Below, piece by piece: positions 22,201 through 31,504 of a stretch of 64,000 nucleotides of DNA. Every line of letters starts with the position of its first letter. Position 1 is the stretch's first letter. The stretch is from positions 124,001-188,000 of the forward strand of contig NZ_CP060691.1 of the NCBI RefSeq assembly GCF_014352955.1, read 5' to 3'. Position numbers and translations under genes: made by a program. The notes under the pieces were generated by a model. That model did not search any database. It saw nothing but the letters and a program-made list of their open reading frames with translations, and was not told the origin of the DNA. The stretch is from Mycoplasma sp. Pen4. GTDB lineage: Bacteria > Bacillota_I > Bacilli_A > Mycoplasmatales > Metamycoplasmataceae.

Positions 22201-24592
22201 TATTCCGCTTTCAAAATTAGATAGCAACGGAATACAAATTTATACTGCAAATTGAAATGAAGATTATTTTACATCAGTAGCAAAACAAACTAGAACTTAT
22301 GATGAATTTATAGAACAAATTAATAGTAATCGTAATAATTGATTTATTGAACCTAGTGAAGAATTCTTGAATTCAATTCAAAGTGGCGATATTGAAGTTA
22401 ATTTAAGTAGATTGAATGATACATTAACAATTCATTTAATTCCATCTAATACATGAATTAGAATATTTCCTACAACTATATTTAGATTTGATGTTTCATC
22501 ATTTTGAAGACAACAAAACTCAAGAAATCACAAAAATACAAAGAACATTTTTGACGGAATTAAACCATTCGAGATACATATACCAGGTATCAAAGATAAT
22601 GATGATTATGTAGAAGATGCTATAACTGAAGAATTAGAAAAGCATTTAGAAAACATTCCTAACCCACTTAGACTAGATGAAGACTACGAAATTAGCAACA
22701 TTGAAGAAGTGTTGAAACAATTAAGGGAACCAGAATATATACTTTCTGAAAAATTTAAACCAACTAATAAAGCATATTTAATCTTAACTGCTAAATCACC
22801 TAATATTGGTGTTCTTCAAATTCCAGTTTTCAACTGAACAAAAACTCTTATCAAAGATAAAATAGATTTATCAACCATCACTATTCCACCAATTAAAATT
22901 GAAAATAGTGATGAAGCAACAATGCGTAATGCTATTTACACACACATTAATAATGAATTTTCAAGTAGAAATCTTGGTATTTCTATTCCCAAAGATGTTT
23001 TATTAAGAAATGATATTAATCTTCAAATTTCTATTTTAAAACGCAAAACAAAAGTTAAACTAACAGTTATTCCAAATAGAAATGGACAAATAGTTGGTGA
23101 AACAAGTTTTAATGTCGAAACTGATTTCGATGCAACGAAATTAGTAAGAATTCCATTGAATTTAATTAAAGATTGAACAACCACTAAGTTTAACGAAAAC
23201 ATCTTATCAATACTTAGACAAAAAGTAGTAGATAAAGCAGTTAAATTTTTAAGAGATGAATATCAATTAGATTTTCTATTAGATTACAATATTGATTTCA
23301 AAGATTTAAATGAGATTATTAGAGGAATTTCTATTTCTGATAATCTAGAACGCTTTGGTGCAATTAGAATTTTAGGAGATAATCGTACAACTGAAGGCAC
23401 TAAAGAATTACCATTTAGTAATCAAACAGATAAACAAATAACTGATGATTTAGATACAACTGATTTAGTTGTTGATGGTATAAAAATTAGAAATTTAGCA
23501 CTTATTCCTGATTGAGAAACAAGAGATTATACAGAAAATAGAATAAGCATAATTGAAACAAAAATAATCAATTCTGCTATTAGTTATATGACTGATAACA
23601 ACTATGTTTTTGGTATTGATTATTTAATTGATAATCAAGAACTAAGAAACACTCTTAGAAATATTTCAAAAAATGATGGTTTAAAACACGAAGGTGTTAT
23701 AACATTGATATCTGTTTTTGGTAAAACCATCGGGAAGAAACAACTAAAATTTACAAACACAATAAGTTCTGAATTGAATGTAATTGATGACTTAAAAGAA
23801 CCTGTAGATTTATCTATTATTCCTGATTGAGAAAATGCAAATTATTCAGAAAATTCAAAACAAGAATTAAGAAACAAATTAATTCAAGCAATAACAACAT
23901 ATCTTGAAAAACATAATTTGACTTTATTCAAAGATTATAAATTCAATGCAAACGAAATCAATCAAGTAATAAATGAAGTAATGATTAGTGATAATCAAAT
24001 ACATAATGGTACAATAACCATTTACCCAATTCAAGGTAAGAGCATTAACACTAAAAGTTTTACTTTTACTAACCAAACCGATAAGCAAATAATTGATGAT
24101 TTAGATGAAACAATAGATTATGGAAATAGTCTTAAAAAAGCAACTTTAAGTGCAATTAATGGTGATTTATTTGTGTTTAGAGAAAATGATAAGGAACGCA
24201 TAAAAAGACTTTTCTTAGAGCGTTTATCATCTCATATTAAAAACATTTATAAACTAGATTTAAATGTGCATTATGAAGTTGATGATACACAATTAAACAA
24301 TGCTATTGAAGCAATAGCAATACCTGATGATTTAGTTCATACAAGTAGAGTTATTTTACATTCAAAAGATAATAAAGCTGATGAAAATGGTTATGTATTA
24401 ATTGCTAACAAAACAAGTATTCCATTTATTAATAAAAATAACATAACATCAACAGAAACAAATAGAGAAAAAGAAGCTTTCAAAAAAGCAGTTTCATATT
24501 TCCTTATACCTGTTGGAATTCTTAGTTTTATATCGTTAGCATTACTTGGTTGATTTGTATATATGAAAAAATATAAGAACAAAGTTCAATAA
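19274..24592 (+). CDS. Giant ICE surface protein (1772 aa), membrane-anchored at both ends
   Basis: Start ATG lies inside the end of the previous gene. An N-terminal signal sequence (KKKILTTLLLGGTLVVPLTTISATLW) without a lipobox Cys is followed by ~1700 residues outside the cell and a C-terminal transmembrane anchor (SYFLIPVGILSFISLALLGWFVYMKK) with a basic cytosolic tail. The last third, about residues 1190-1690, holds three to four degenerate copies of a ~105-residue unit sharing IPDWE...Y, a central D/N-Y, and NQTDKQIxDDLD. I recall the equivalent gene in M. bovis ICEs as the Mbov_0399 family, placed between the ATPase and the transposase. It probably acts in donor-recipient contact, by inference from size and topology. 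Confidence 0.75.
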
Positions 24593-24596
24593 AATA

Positions 24597-24627
24597 AGTC
24601 TCAACGTAAAAGTTGAGATTTTATTTG
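24597..24627 (+). terminator. Terminator of the ICE transfer operon
   Basis: Stem AGTCTCAAC / GTTGAGATT with a 6-nt loop, flanked by AAAATA and followed by TTATTT. It closes the long transcription unit that ends with the giant surface protein. Confidence 0.7.
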
Positions 24628-24638
24628 CGGAACAAAAT

Positions 24639-24674
24639 AACAATAATTATTTTTAATAATTATTGTTGTATAAT
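24639..24674 (+). promoter_or_regulatory. Palindrome plus -10 box upstream of the next ICE gene
   Basis: Perfect 12-bp inverted repeat AACAATAATTAT / ATAATTATTGTT (24639-24650, 24656-24667), directly followed by TATAAT at 24669-24674. A palindrome overlapping the -35 zone looks like an operator. Confidence 0.55.
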
Positions 24675-24708
24675 ATTTATAAGAAAATATGATTAAGGTG
24701 GTGAATAT

Positions 24709-25911
24709 ATGTTTAATTTATTAAAACGCAAAAATACATTAAAAGAATTTATATCTGGTAAAGATGATAAGGGAATGATATTCAATGTTCTTGGAGAAAA
24801 AATCTCTGAACACCCATTAGTGATTTATTACGATGTTGATTCGAGACAAGTTTTTTATTTAAAAATGCGTTCTAAGAAGTCGAATGAATTAAAAAGTCGT
24901 AATGCATTTGATTGAGAAGAAGAAATTAAAATTAACGGTACATCTAAATTTAGTTTTATTAAGCATACATCATATGTAGATTGTGCACAAATTTTTGTAA
25001 TGTCTGAAGATGATTTTCAAAAATTACACCCTGATAATGATTATTTAGATTTAAATTCATTAGGTTTTCAAACATCAAAGAAAATTTTAGATAAGGTAAT
25101 CAGCAATTTAAATCACACACCACCAAAAGTAAGTATTACAGAAGTTAGTGTTAAAGAAGAAAATAACGAACTTAAAACAGTTCCAAATATTTTATATTGT
25201 TGAGAAACATTAGAAAATATTGAATCTGTAGCAGCAACCAAAAATATAGACAATGAAAAAGATATAAAAACTAAAACAAAATTAATGAAGCAATATATAA
25301 CAGCAATTGACAAAATAAACTTTATAAACAAAAATAAGAATTTTGTTAGTGTTGAAATGGTTTCTGCTTCATTACGAGAAGCGCAAAAGTATCTAAACGA
25401 AGACATTGATTTATATAAGACAGAGAAGAATAAGAATTTTGTTTTTGATGCATTAGAAAACAAAATTAAAGACACTACATTACCATATATTAGAACTGCA
25501 ATTTATATAAGAAATTATAGAAGTCAAAACAAACAAAAAGATGATATATATGATGTTATGAAATATATCAAAAAGCATATGTACAATGAGAAGAAAAATG
25601 CTCTTAGAGTTGATATAGACAAAGCAGAAGAAAAATGAATGGAATATATAAGTTCAAGTGAAAGAGATGAAATTGTAAGTACATTCTATAAAACAAATCA
25701 AATCAAATTACCAGATTGTTTTAATAAACCTGAGTTTTTAAAACAACAAAAGAAACAAGTACAAGAATTAAAAGTGCAACAATATTGTGCAGAACAAAGG
25801 AAAACAGAAGCCGAAAATAAAATAGATGTAAATCTTTTTGATGAAGAATATCTAGATGAAACTAATCAAACCATTACTAGTCAAACAAAAAAATCTACTT
25901 CTATAATGTAG
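24709..25911 (+). CDS. ICE protein of unknown function (coiled-coil C terminus)
   Basis: 400 aa with several TGA-Trp codons. The start is supported by a purine-rich ribosome binding site (AAGGTGGTG). The first 130 residues look like a compact alpha/beta domain (VLGEKISEHPLVIYYDVDSRQVFYLKMR); the remainder is helical and charged, ending in a Ser/Thr-rich tail. No known motif. Has its own promoter and a terminator behind it, so it is a monocistronic unit. By order it would correspond to the Mbov_0400 family as I recall the M. bovis ICE gene order. Confidence 0.7.
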
Positions 25912-25940
25912 GAAATAGATTATAATATATGTACTGCTTT

Positions 25941-25972
25941 AGTGCTCCCAAAATTTAAGGAGCACTTTTTTT
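25941..25972 (+). terminator. Terminator
   Basis: AGTGCTCC / GGAGCACT stem, 10-nt loop, then seven T's, 29 nt behind the preceding stop codon. Confidence 0.8.
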
Positions 25973-26046
25973 ATGCAAAAATTTAATAAAAATGTGGAAA
26001 ATTACTTGAAATGCGGAAATGTTTTTCTACTGAAAAAACACTAAAA

Positions 26047-26052
26047 TATAAT
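26047..26052 (+). promoter_or_regulatory. -10 box of the transposase-like gene, leaderless
   Basis: TATAAT ending 9 nt before the ATG at 26062, with no Shine-Dalgarno between. This supports 26062 rather than the further-upstream ATG at 26011 (which would lie before the promoter) as the real start. Confidence 0.55.
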
Positions 26053-26061
26053 ATTTTTGTT

Positions 26062-27312
26062 ATGAGAAATATTATAGAAATCGAAGAAAATAAAAATCAC
26101 ATTAAACAAGCATTAGAAGAAAAGATTGCTAAAATCAATGAATTAGAAAAACATTTTAGAGAAGTAATTCGTAAAAAAGAACACCCAAATTGAAAAATTT
26201 GTAGATATAAGAAAAGAAAATATATCACTAAATTTGGTGTTTTTGAACTGAACATTACTATGTATGAAAAGAAACAAGAGAATGGAAAATTAAAGAGATT
26301 TGTTTATTATCATCACGATTTATTAAAGCAATTATCACGCCAAAAATATGATTTTACAATAATAGAAGAAACAATAGAAGCGATATTAAAAAATGATAGT
26401 TTGCCAACCGTTAATGGTAAAAGAATAGAACCAAGCACAGCAAGATTTTGAATGAAAAAATATGCAATAGAAGAAAAGATAATTAATGAAAATAACAAGT
26501 TAATCGAGCACTTTCAAAAGGAAAAAATCAATAAGAAAAACGAGCAAATTAACATTGAAATTGATGATACGTACCACAAGATAAATTATGGAAAATCAAA
26601 GGAAAAAGTACGCTTTAGAACGGCTGTTTTTCACACTGATTTTACCAATAAAGATATTAAGAAAAAAGGTGTCGTTTTACTTGAAATTAATGAGTTCATC
26701 AAAGGTAAAGAACACACTAAAAAATCATCACAATATTACGATATTTTAGCCGAAAAAACATCTGAATTTGTACACGAAGAATCGCAAATTTTAGTGAAAG
26801 GTGATGGCGCAAGATGAATAAAAAATTCGATTTTATTGTGAGAGAATTCATCATTTTACCTTGATAAATTTCATCTCATAAAGAAAATAAAAGGTGCAAT
26901 CGGACACCAAAGAAATGTATCAAACCCATTCAAAAAAGTCTTTCAAAATCTCAAAGTTGAACATCATAATCAGTATTGATATGATGTATTTTTGTATGTT
27001 CTGGAAAACAAAAATAAAGATGATTTTATGAAATTGAAAGATGATTTTTTAGCTGTATTAGAAGAAAAATTCAATGATAAAAAATTGTTAAATCACGTAA
27101 AAGAATTATTTAGATACATCAAAAATAATGAAAACGGAATATGAGATTTAGATGGAAAAAGAAAAATTGTAAGATGTTATACTGAACATTTTATGTATTA
27201 CAAATGCAAAAAGAACATCAAAAAATCACATAGTTTCTTTGGTTTAAATCTAACAAAATTAAAGATTATGTACAATAACTTGGTAAATGGTTTTGCAACT
27301 ATTTTTGCATAG
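26062..27312 (+). CDS. DDE transposase-like protein of mycoplasma ICEs (UPF0236/ISLre2-like)
   Basis: 416 aa. Layout matches the transposase-like protein at the end of M. bovis/M. agalactiae ICEs (I recall it as the Mbov_0401 family, CDS22): helical N terminus, RKKEHPNWKICRYKKRKYITKFG, then INIEIDDTYHKI with the first catalytic Asp, VKGDGARWIKNS with the second, and YLDKFHLIKK; a C-terminal Glu (NENGIW or CYTEHF region) would be the third. It would excise and insert the element by terminal inverted repeats. Predicted to be leaderless. Last gene of the element. Confidence 0.75.
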
Positions 27313-27313
27313 T

Positions 27314-27415
27314 GGTGCAAATTTGGTGCGCATTTTTAAGATATGTATATACATAGTATATAAAAAATGTGTTGGTGCAAAAGTGATGCAAATTTGATAA
27401 TACTGATGCAAATTT
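27314..27415 (+). repeat. Iteron-like direct repeats at the ICE right end
   Basis: Five copies of (G/A)TGCAAATTT or a close variant start at about 27314, 27325, 27374, 27385 and 27405 (GGTGCAAATTT, GGTGCGCATTT, GGTGCAAAAGT, GATGCAAATTT, GATGCAAATTT). Spacings of 11, 49, 11 and 20 bp are near whole helical turns, as for protein-binding sites such as transposase or excision-factor sites. Confidence 0.6.
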
Positions 27416-27477
27416 CAAAAAGAAAAATCTTGAATTTTTTACCAAAGTAATTATTTATAAAATAAATAATTAAAAAA

Positions 27478-27524
27478 CAAGATAATGCGCCATACAGTAA
27501 GTATGTGGTGCGCACCTTATCTTG
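27478..27524. repeat. Long imperfect palindrome near ICE right end
   Basis: Outer arms CAAGATAA / TTATCTTG (8 of 8), inner arms GCGC...CATAC / GTATG...GTGCGC around an AGTAA centre. The 47-bp hairpin lacks a poly-T tail, so a DNA-level role (oriT, end recognition) is as likely as termination. Confidence 0.55.
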
Positions 27525-27658
27525 CCTTTAAAGGACGCGCATATGCGTGCGCGTTATTTTTGCTGAAGCAAAAATGCGGAAAATTTTGTGGAAATTTTCA
27601 AAAAATAACGAAAAAAAGCGAAAATGATGTAACATTAGAATGAAGCAGGAAATATATA

Positions 27659-27679
27659 CGTTCCTACACACCTTAATTT
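27659..27679. repeat. Candidate right terminal inverted repeat of the ICE
   Basis: CGTTCCTACACACCTTAATTT, whose reverse complement matches 9044-9065 with one gap and one or two mismatches. An 11-mer further out (27689-27699) also matches the reverse complement of 9030-9040, although that part is AT-rich. Confidence 0.4.
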
Positions 27680-27714
27680 CACCCTTCCGTGTTTTATTTA
27701 GTTTTAAGAGATTA

Positions 27715-27750
27715 AAAGCAAAAGAAAAGCTCGGCATTATTTGACCGAGC
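27715..27750 (-). terminator. Terminator of the rpsF-ssb-rpsR operon
   Basis: On the minus strand, stem GCTCGG / CCGAGC with a 10-nt loop followed by TTTTCTTTTGCTTTT, 15 nt after the rpsR stop codon. Confidence 0.8.
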
Positions 27751-27764
27751 GAGTAAAGTATATC

Positions 27765-28028
27765 TTAGTTTCCTTTTGAAACACGAGCACGTACAACGTG
27801 GTAAGGCATTAAAGCAATGATTCTTGCTCTTTTAATTGCGTTTGCAACTTTTCTTTGGTGTTTTGCACATGTACCTGTTGATGATTTAGCTTTGATTTGT
27901 CCTGTTGCTGTTACATATTTTCCTAATAATTCTACATTTTTGTAGTCTACATAGTGCATTTTGTTATCACAAAATTCACATGATTTTCTTCTACCTGCAA
28001 ATGATTTTTTACGTTTGATTAAAGCCAT
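27765..28028 (-). CDS. rpsR: 30S ribosomal protein S18
   Basis: 87 aa, normal length. CEFCDNKMHYVDYKNVELLGKYVT and KHQRKVANAIKRARIIALMPY are the S18 signature. S18 binds the 30S platform together with S6. The rpsF-ssb-rpsR order is the standard bacterial operon. Ribosome binding site AGGAG is present 14 nt after ssb. Third gene of the operon; the ICE is inserted just beyond its terminator, so the insertion spares the operon. Confidence 0.96.
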   Translation of the reverse strand: MALIKRKKSFAGRRKSCEFCDNKMHYVDYKNVELLGKYVTATGQIKAKSSTGTCAKHQRKVANAIKRARIIALMPYHVVRARVSKGN

Positions 28029-28042
28029 ATTTTCTCCTTTAT

Positions 28043-28678
28043 TTAATCAAGATTATCTAAGTCAAATAATGGGGCTAAATTTTGTTCAGCATCATTATTT
28101 GCTTCTTGATTTGATTTATTTGTTGAAATTTCGTTACTTAATGTAGGAGTGTTGTCGATTTTGTTGCCTTCAACATTATAGTTGTAATCAAATTTTTGGT
28201 TTCTTGTGTAACTACGTGTATTTGCACCTTGATTAAAACTGTTGTTTAACCCATAGGCCTGAGGTGCATTTGACGTTGTGTTATTAGGTTGTCTCAAGTT
28301 TGGTGTAAATGTTGCATTTGATCCGTTTGCAGCAATTCTTGCTTCAACAACTTGTTTTGGTTCTAACGGGTTAATACTGTTAATTCTAACATCATAACTA
28401 CGAACCAATTGATTAGTTTGAGTACTATTGTAAGTACTTGATTGTAAAGAACCTGTTACAAGCACAAGTGAACCTTTTCTAATGTTTCTTGAAATAAACT
28501 CAGCAGTTTGAGTTCAAGCAACAAGTGGAATAAAATCAGCAATATCTTGCCCATTTACTTGATTTGAACCTGGACGATTAACTGCAATAGTTAAACGAAC
28601 ATATGGTACGTTATTTGAAGTATGAGCTAAGACTGGATCTGCTGTAATACGTCCAACTAATGTAATTTGATTTAGCAT
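28043..28678 (-). CDS. ssb: Single-stranded DNA-binding protein
   Basis: 211 aa. OB-fold N terminus MLNQITLVGRITADPVL, then VRLTIAVNRPG and DFIPLVAWTQTAEFI (TGA=Trp), up to about residue 105; then a Gln/Asn/Thr-rich disordered linker of ~95 residues and a short acidic tip ending LFDLDNLD, the usual docking site for partner proteins, though not the classical DDIPF. Located between rpsF and rpsR as in most bacteria. Longer linker than the typical ~165-aa bacterial SSB. Confidence 0.93.
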
Positions 28679-28719
28679 AAAATCTCTCCTAATTTAAAAT
28701 TTGATTATTATTCAGTAAC

Positions 28720-29112
28720 TAGTGCTTGTTCACTTGCAGTTTTATTAGCATGTGTTCTAGCAACTTTTTTATCTGAGTCTTGTTTAACAACTCTTTTAGC
28801 TCTTGGTTTTGCAGCTTCTTTAGCAGCTTTGTGTAAACCGTTTTCTGTATCTAAGTTGATTACAAGAATTCTTCAGATATCTTTGATGATGTTTGTACGA
28901 CGTGTGAATTCAGCGATGTTTGTTCCGTCTGATTCTACGTAAGCTAAAACGTATTGTGCGTGTTTTGATTTGTTAATTTCGTAAGCTAATTCGTTTCTTT
29001 CAAGTTTTTCAACTTTTAAAACTCCTTTACCAAAAACTTCAGCCACTAAGTCTGTGTAAACTTTAACGTCTGCTTTTGGGCTAACGATTGACATAATTTC
29101 GTATTTGTTCAT
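28720..29112 (-). CDS. rpsF: 30S ribosomal protein S6
   Basis: 130 aa with one TGA-Trp. MNKYEIMSIVSPKAD and the RRTNIIKDIWRILVINLD region are typical of S6; the C-terminal ~30 residues are Lys/Ala-rich and basic, as in other mycoplasma S6 proteins. Ribosome binding site AAAAGGAG. First gene of the operon with ssb and rpsR; forms a heterodimer with S18 in the small subunit. Confidence 0.93.
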
Positions 29113-29136
29113 TTTTTCTCCTTTTGGACTTTACTG

Positions 29137-29185
29137 GGTTAAATTACATTTAACCAAGGAGTACTATATACTCTTATTTATTATA
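29137..29185 (-). promoter_or_regulatory. Promoter and leader hairpin of the rpsF operon
   Basis: Minus-strand -10 TATAAT at 29180-29185. The leader then folds into GGTTAAAT-GTA-ATTTAACC (29155-29137), followed by CCAG, about 25 nt before the ribosome binding site. S6:S18 complexes autoregulate this operon through a leader stem in many bacteria; whether this hairpin is that site is an inference, as the classic CCG bulge is not obvious. Confidence 0.45.
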
Positions 29186-29417
29186 TAACATAATATGTTA
29201 TAAAAATTTTGTTGACTTTGTTTTTTAGCACTATGAGATAAAACAAAAAGATATTTTTTAAGAAAATAAGGAATTTTTCAATTTTTAAATCATCTGGTTT
29301 TTCATTTTCATTGACTAAGAAATAATTTTTTTCACAATAGATATTATTAATATAATATGCAGTCACACTGATAAAAAAATTGTTTTTATTTTAGGAATAA
29401 TTGATATATTTATTTGT
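29186..29417. other. Intergenic region between divergent rpsF and topA
   Basis: AT-rich gap holding the rpsF promoter at its left end and the topA promoter (-10 TATATT at 29405-29410) at its right end. A 61-codon minus-strand frame in it has no ribosome binding site and biased low-complexity content; I do not consider it a gene. Confidence 0.5.
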
Positions 29418-31274
29418 ATGAATGCAAGCAAATTAATTATTGTCGAGTCACCCAATAAGGTAGCGACTATTAAAAAATACGTTGGACCAGACTTTGAAGT
29501 TTTAGCAAGTGTGGGACATATTTTAAAAATGAAGAGTTCAGGTCAATTTGGACTTGGAATTGATTTTGAAAATTGAGAACCTCAATATGCAAAGGATGCT
29601 TCTAAAAATGAAGTTATAAAAAAACTAAAAGAAGCAGTTAAAAATGCTGATCATGTTTACATTGCAACTGACCCGGACCGGGAAGGTGAAGCAATCGCTG
29701 AACACTTAGTTGATTATTTAAAAATTAAATCTCGTTATTCAAGAATTAAATACAACGAGATCACAAAAGATGCTATTTTAAGAGCTCTAAATAATCCAAT
29801 TATGATCGATGAGCACTTAGTTGATGCACAAAAATCACGTAGAATGTTAGACCGTATTATTGGTTATAGATTAAGTAATTTAATGCGCTCAAAATTTAGC
29901 AATGCACCTGGTAATGCAACCGCAGGTAGAGTGCAAAGTATTGCTTTAAAATTAATTGTTGATCGTGAAAATGAAATTAGAAATTTCATCCCTGAAGATT
30001 ACTACACATTAAAAGCAAAATTACCTAATGATGATAATTTAGCAGTTTACTTTAATGAGAACAATGAAACAAAGAAAAGAAACTGAATTTTACCTAATGA
30101 ATATGAAGTAGTTAAAAAATACTTTGACAGCTGTGACAAAGAATTGGAAGTTGCAAATGTTCAAGTTAAAAATATCAAAATGCCTGCTGTAACACCATTT
30201 AAACAAGCAGCATTATATAAACGTTCACCATTGTCATCAACAGTTACACAAAATGCTTTACAAAAACTTTATGAGGGGTATGGAGATGGCGGACTTATAA
30301 GCTACCCAAGAACTGATTCTACAAGACTTTCAAATCATTTTATTGAAGAAGCACAAAAATACATTTTCAATAAATGAGGAAATGATTATGTAAGTAAAGA
30401 AATTAAAGGTTTTAGTGGTGAACAAGATGCCCATGAGGCTATTAGACCAACAGATGTTGCATTAACACCGAGTGATGCAAAAGTAACATATCCTGAAATG
30501 TCATCATCTGAGTTTAAAATTTATAAACTTGTATATGAAAACACTATGCAAGCATTAATCTCGCAACCAGAGCGTAGAAGTACTCAATACATCTACAACA
30601 CAGGCGAATACAAATTTACAAATTCATATTCAAAAGTTATTTTTGAGGGATATTACGTCGTAACAGGATACACTGATGAAAAAGTTGATCCAGGTTATAC
30701 ACAAGGTCAAAAAGTTGCAGTTGAAAGTTTTGACTTTGATAAATCACAAACAAAACCAAAACCACGTTATAATGGTGGAACATTAATCGAAGCACTTGAT
30801 TTAATTAAAGTTGGTAGACCTTCTACTTTTGCAACTACAGTTAAGACGGTTAAGGATCGTTTATTTGTTGAACCAAAACAAAAACAATTAAAACCAACTG
30901 AATTTGGAGAAATTTTATTAAATAACTTAATCAAAGCATTTCCGGATATCATCAACGAAACATATACTGCTTCTGTTGAAGAGCAACTTGATTTAATTTC
31001 TGAAGACAAATTAGACTATAAACAAGTTATGCAAGAATTTTGAGATAAGTTTATTGCAGAATATGAAAAAGCTGGTGATAAGATTGAGAAACATACATTC
31101 AAATTAATCCACCTTGGAAAACCATGTCCTGAATGTGGCGGGGATTTAGTAATTAGACACAATAAAAAGAATTTACAAAAATTCATTGCATGTGCAAACT
31201 TCCCTAAATGTAAATTCACTGATTCATACATTGAAGAACCTGAATCAGATGAAGAAATTGAAAATGAAGAATAA
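29418..31274 (+). CDS. topA: DNA topoisomerase I (type IA)
   Basis: 618 aa, complete. TOPRIM domain LIIVESPNK and ATDPDREGEAIAEHL; AGRVQSIALKL; catalytic Tyr in GGLISYPRTDST at about residue 298; DAHEAIRPT; GRPSTFA; and a single C-terminal zinc finger (CPECGGDL... CANFPKC). It relaxes negative supercoils. Only one zinc finger makes it shorter than the ~690-aa Bacillus enzyme, as usual in mycoplasmas. The start follows a TATATT box by 7 nt without a ribosome binding site, so the mRNA is probably leaderless. It is the intact reference for the truncated ICE copy at 16315. Confidence 0.95.
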
Positions 31275-31283
31275 TATCAAAAT

Positions 31284-31310
31284 TAGTCATTCTAGTAATG
31301 GCTATTTTTG
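31284..31310 (+). terminator. Terminator of topA
   Basis: TAGTCATT / AATGGCTA stem (one G-U pair) with a short loop and TTTTTG behind it. Confidence 0.6.
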
Positions 31311-31504
31311 TTACTTTTATTTAATGAAAAACACTACGTTTATGGTGAATTAGTAATTTTTGATATTTTTGAGCTTAAGTAAAAAATCATTTGAATTCAT
31401 TGTTAAAAAGGTTAATTTCTAGTAAAAATTGAATGTAAAAATACCATATTTCCATATTATTCCATCAATTTCGACTATATATACTTCAAAGTAGGAGGAA
31501 TTAA

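Larger units (their letters stand above)
27313..27764. other. Non-coding right end of the ICE and rpsR-terminator region
   Basis: 452 nt without a gene. From left to right it holds a cluster of short direct repeats (27314-27415), an AT-rich stretch, a long imperfect palindrome (27478-27524), an unusually GC-rich patch with alternating CG/GC steps (about 27481-27553), a hairpin with 8-bp arms ATTTTTGC / GCAAAAAT (27555-27575), the candidate right terminal repeat (27659-27679) and the minus-strand rpsR terminator. I see no ORF with a ribosome binding site here. Confidence 0.6.

Noticed and set aside
26011-26061. Upstream ATG for the transposase-like protein
   Set aside because: It lies upstream of the TATAAT box at 26047-26052, so a transcript from that promoter could not include it.
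29181-29366. 61-codon minus-strand ORF between rpsF and topA
   Set aside because: Lies on the rpsF promoter, lacks a ribosome binding site and shows low-complexity composition.
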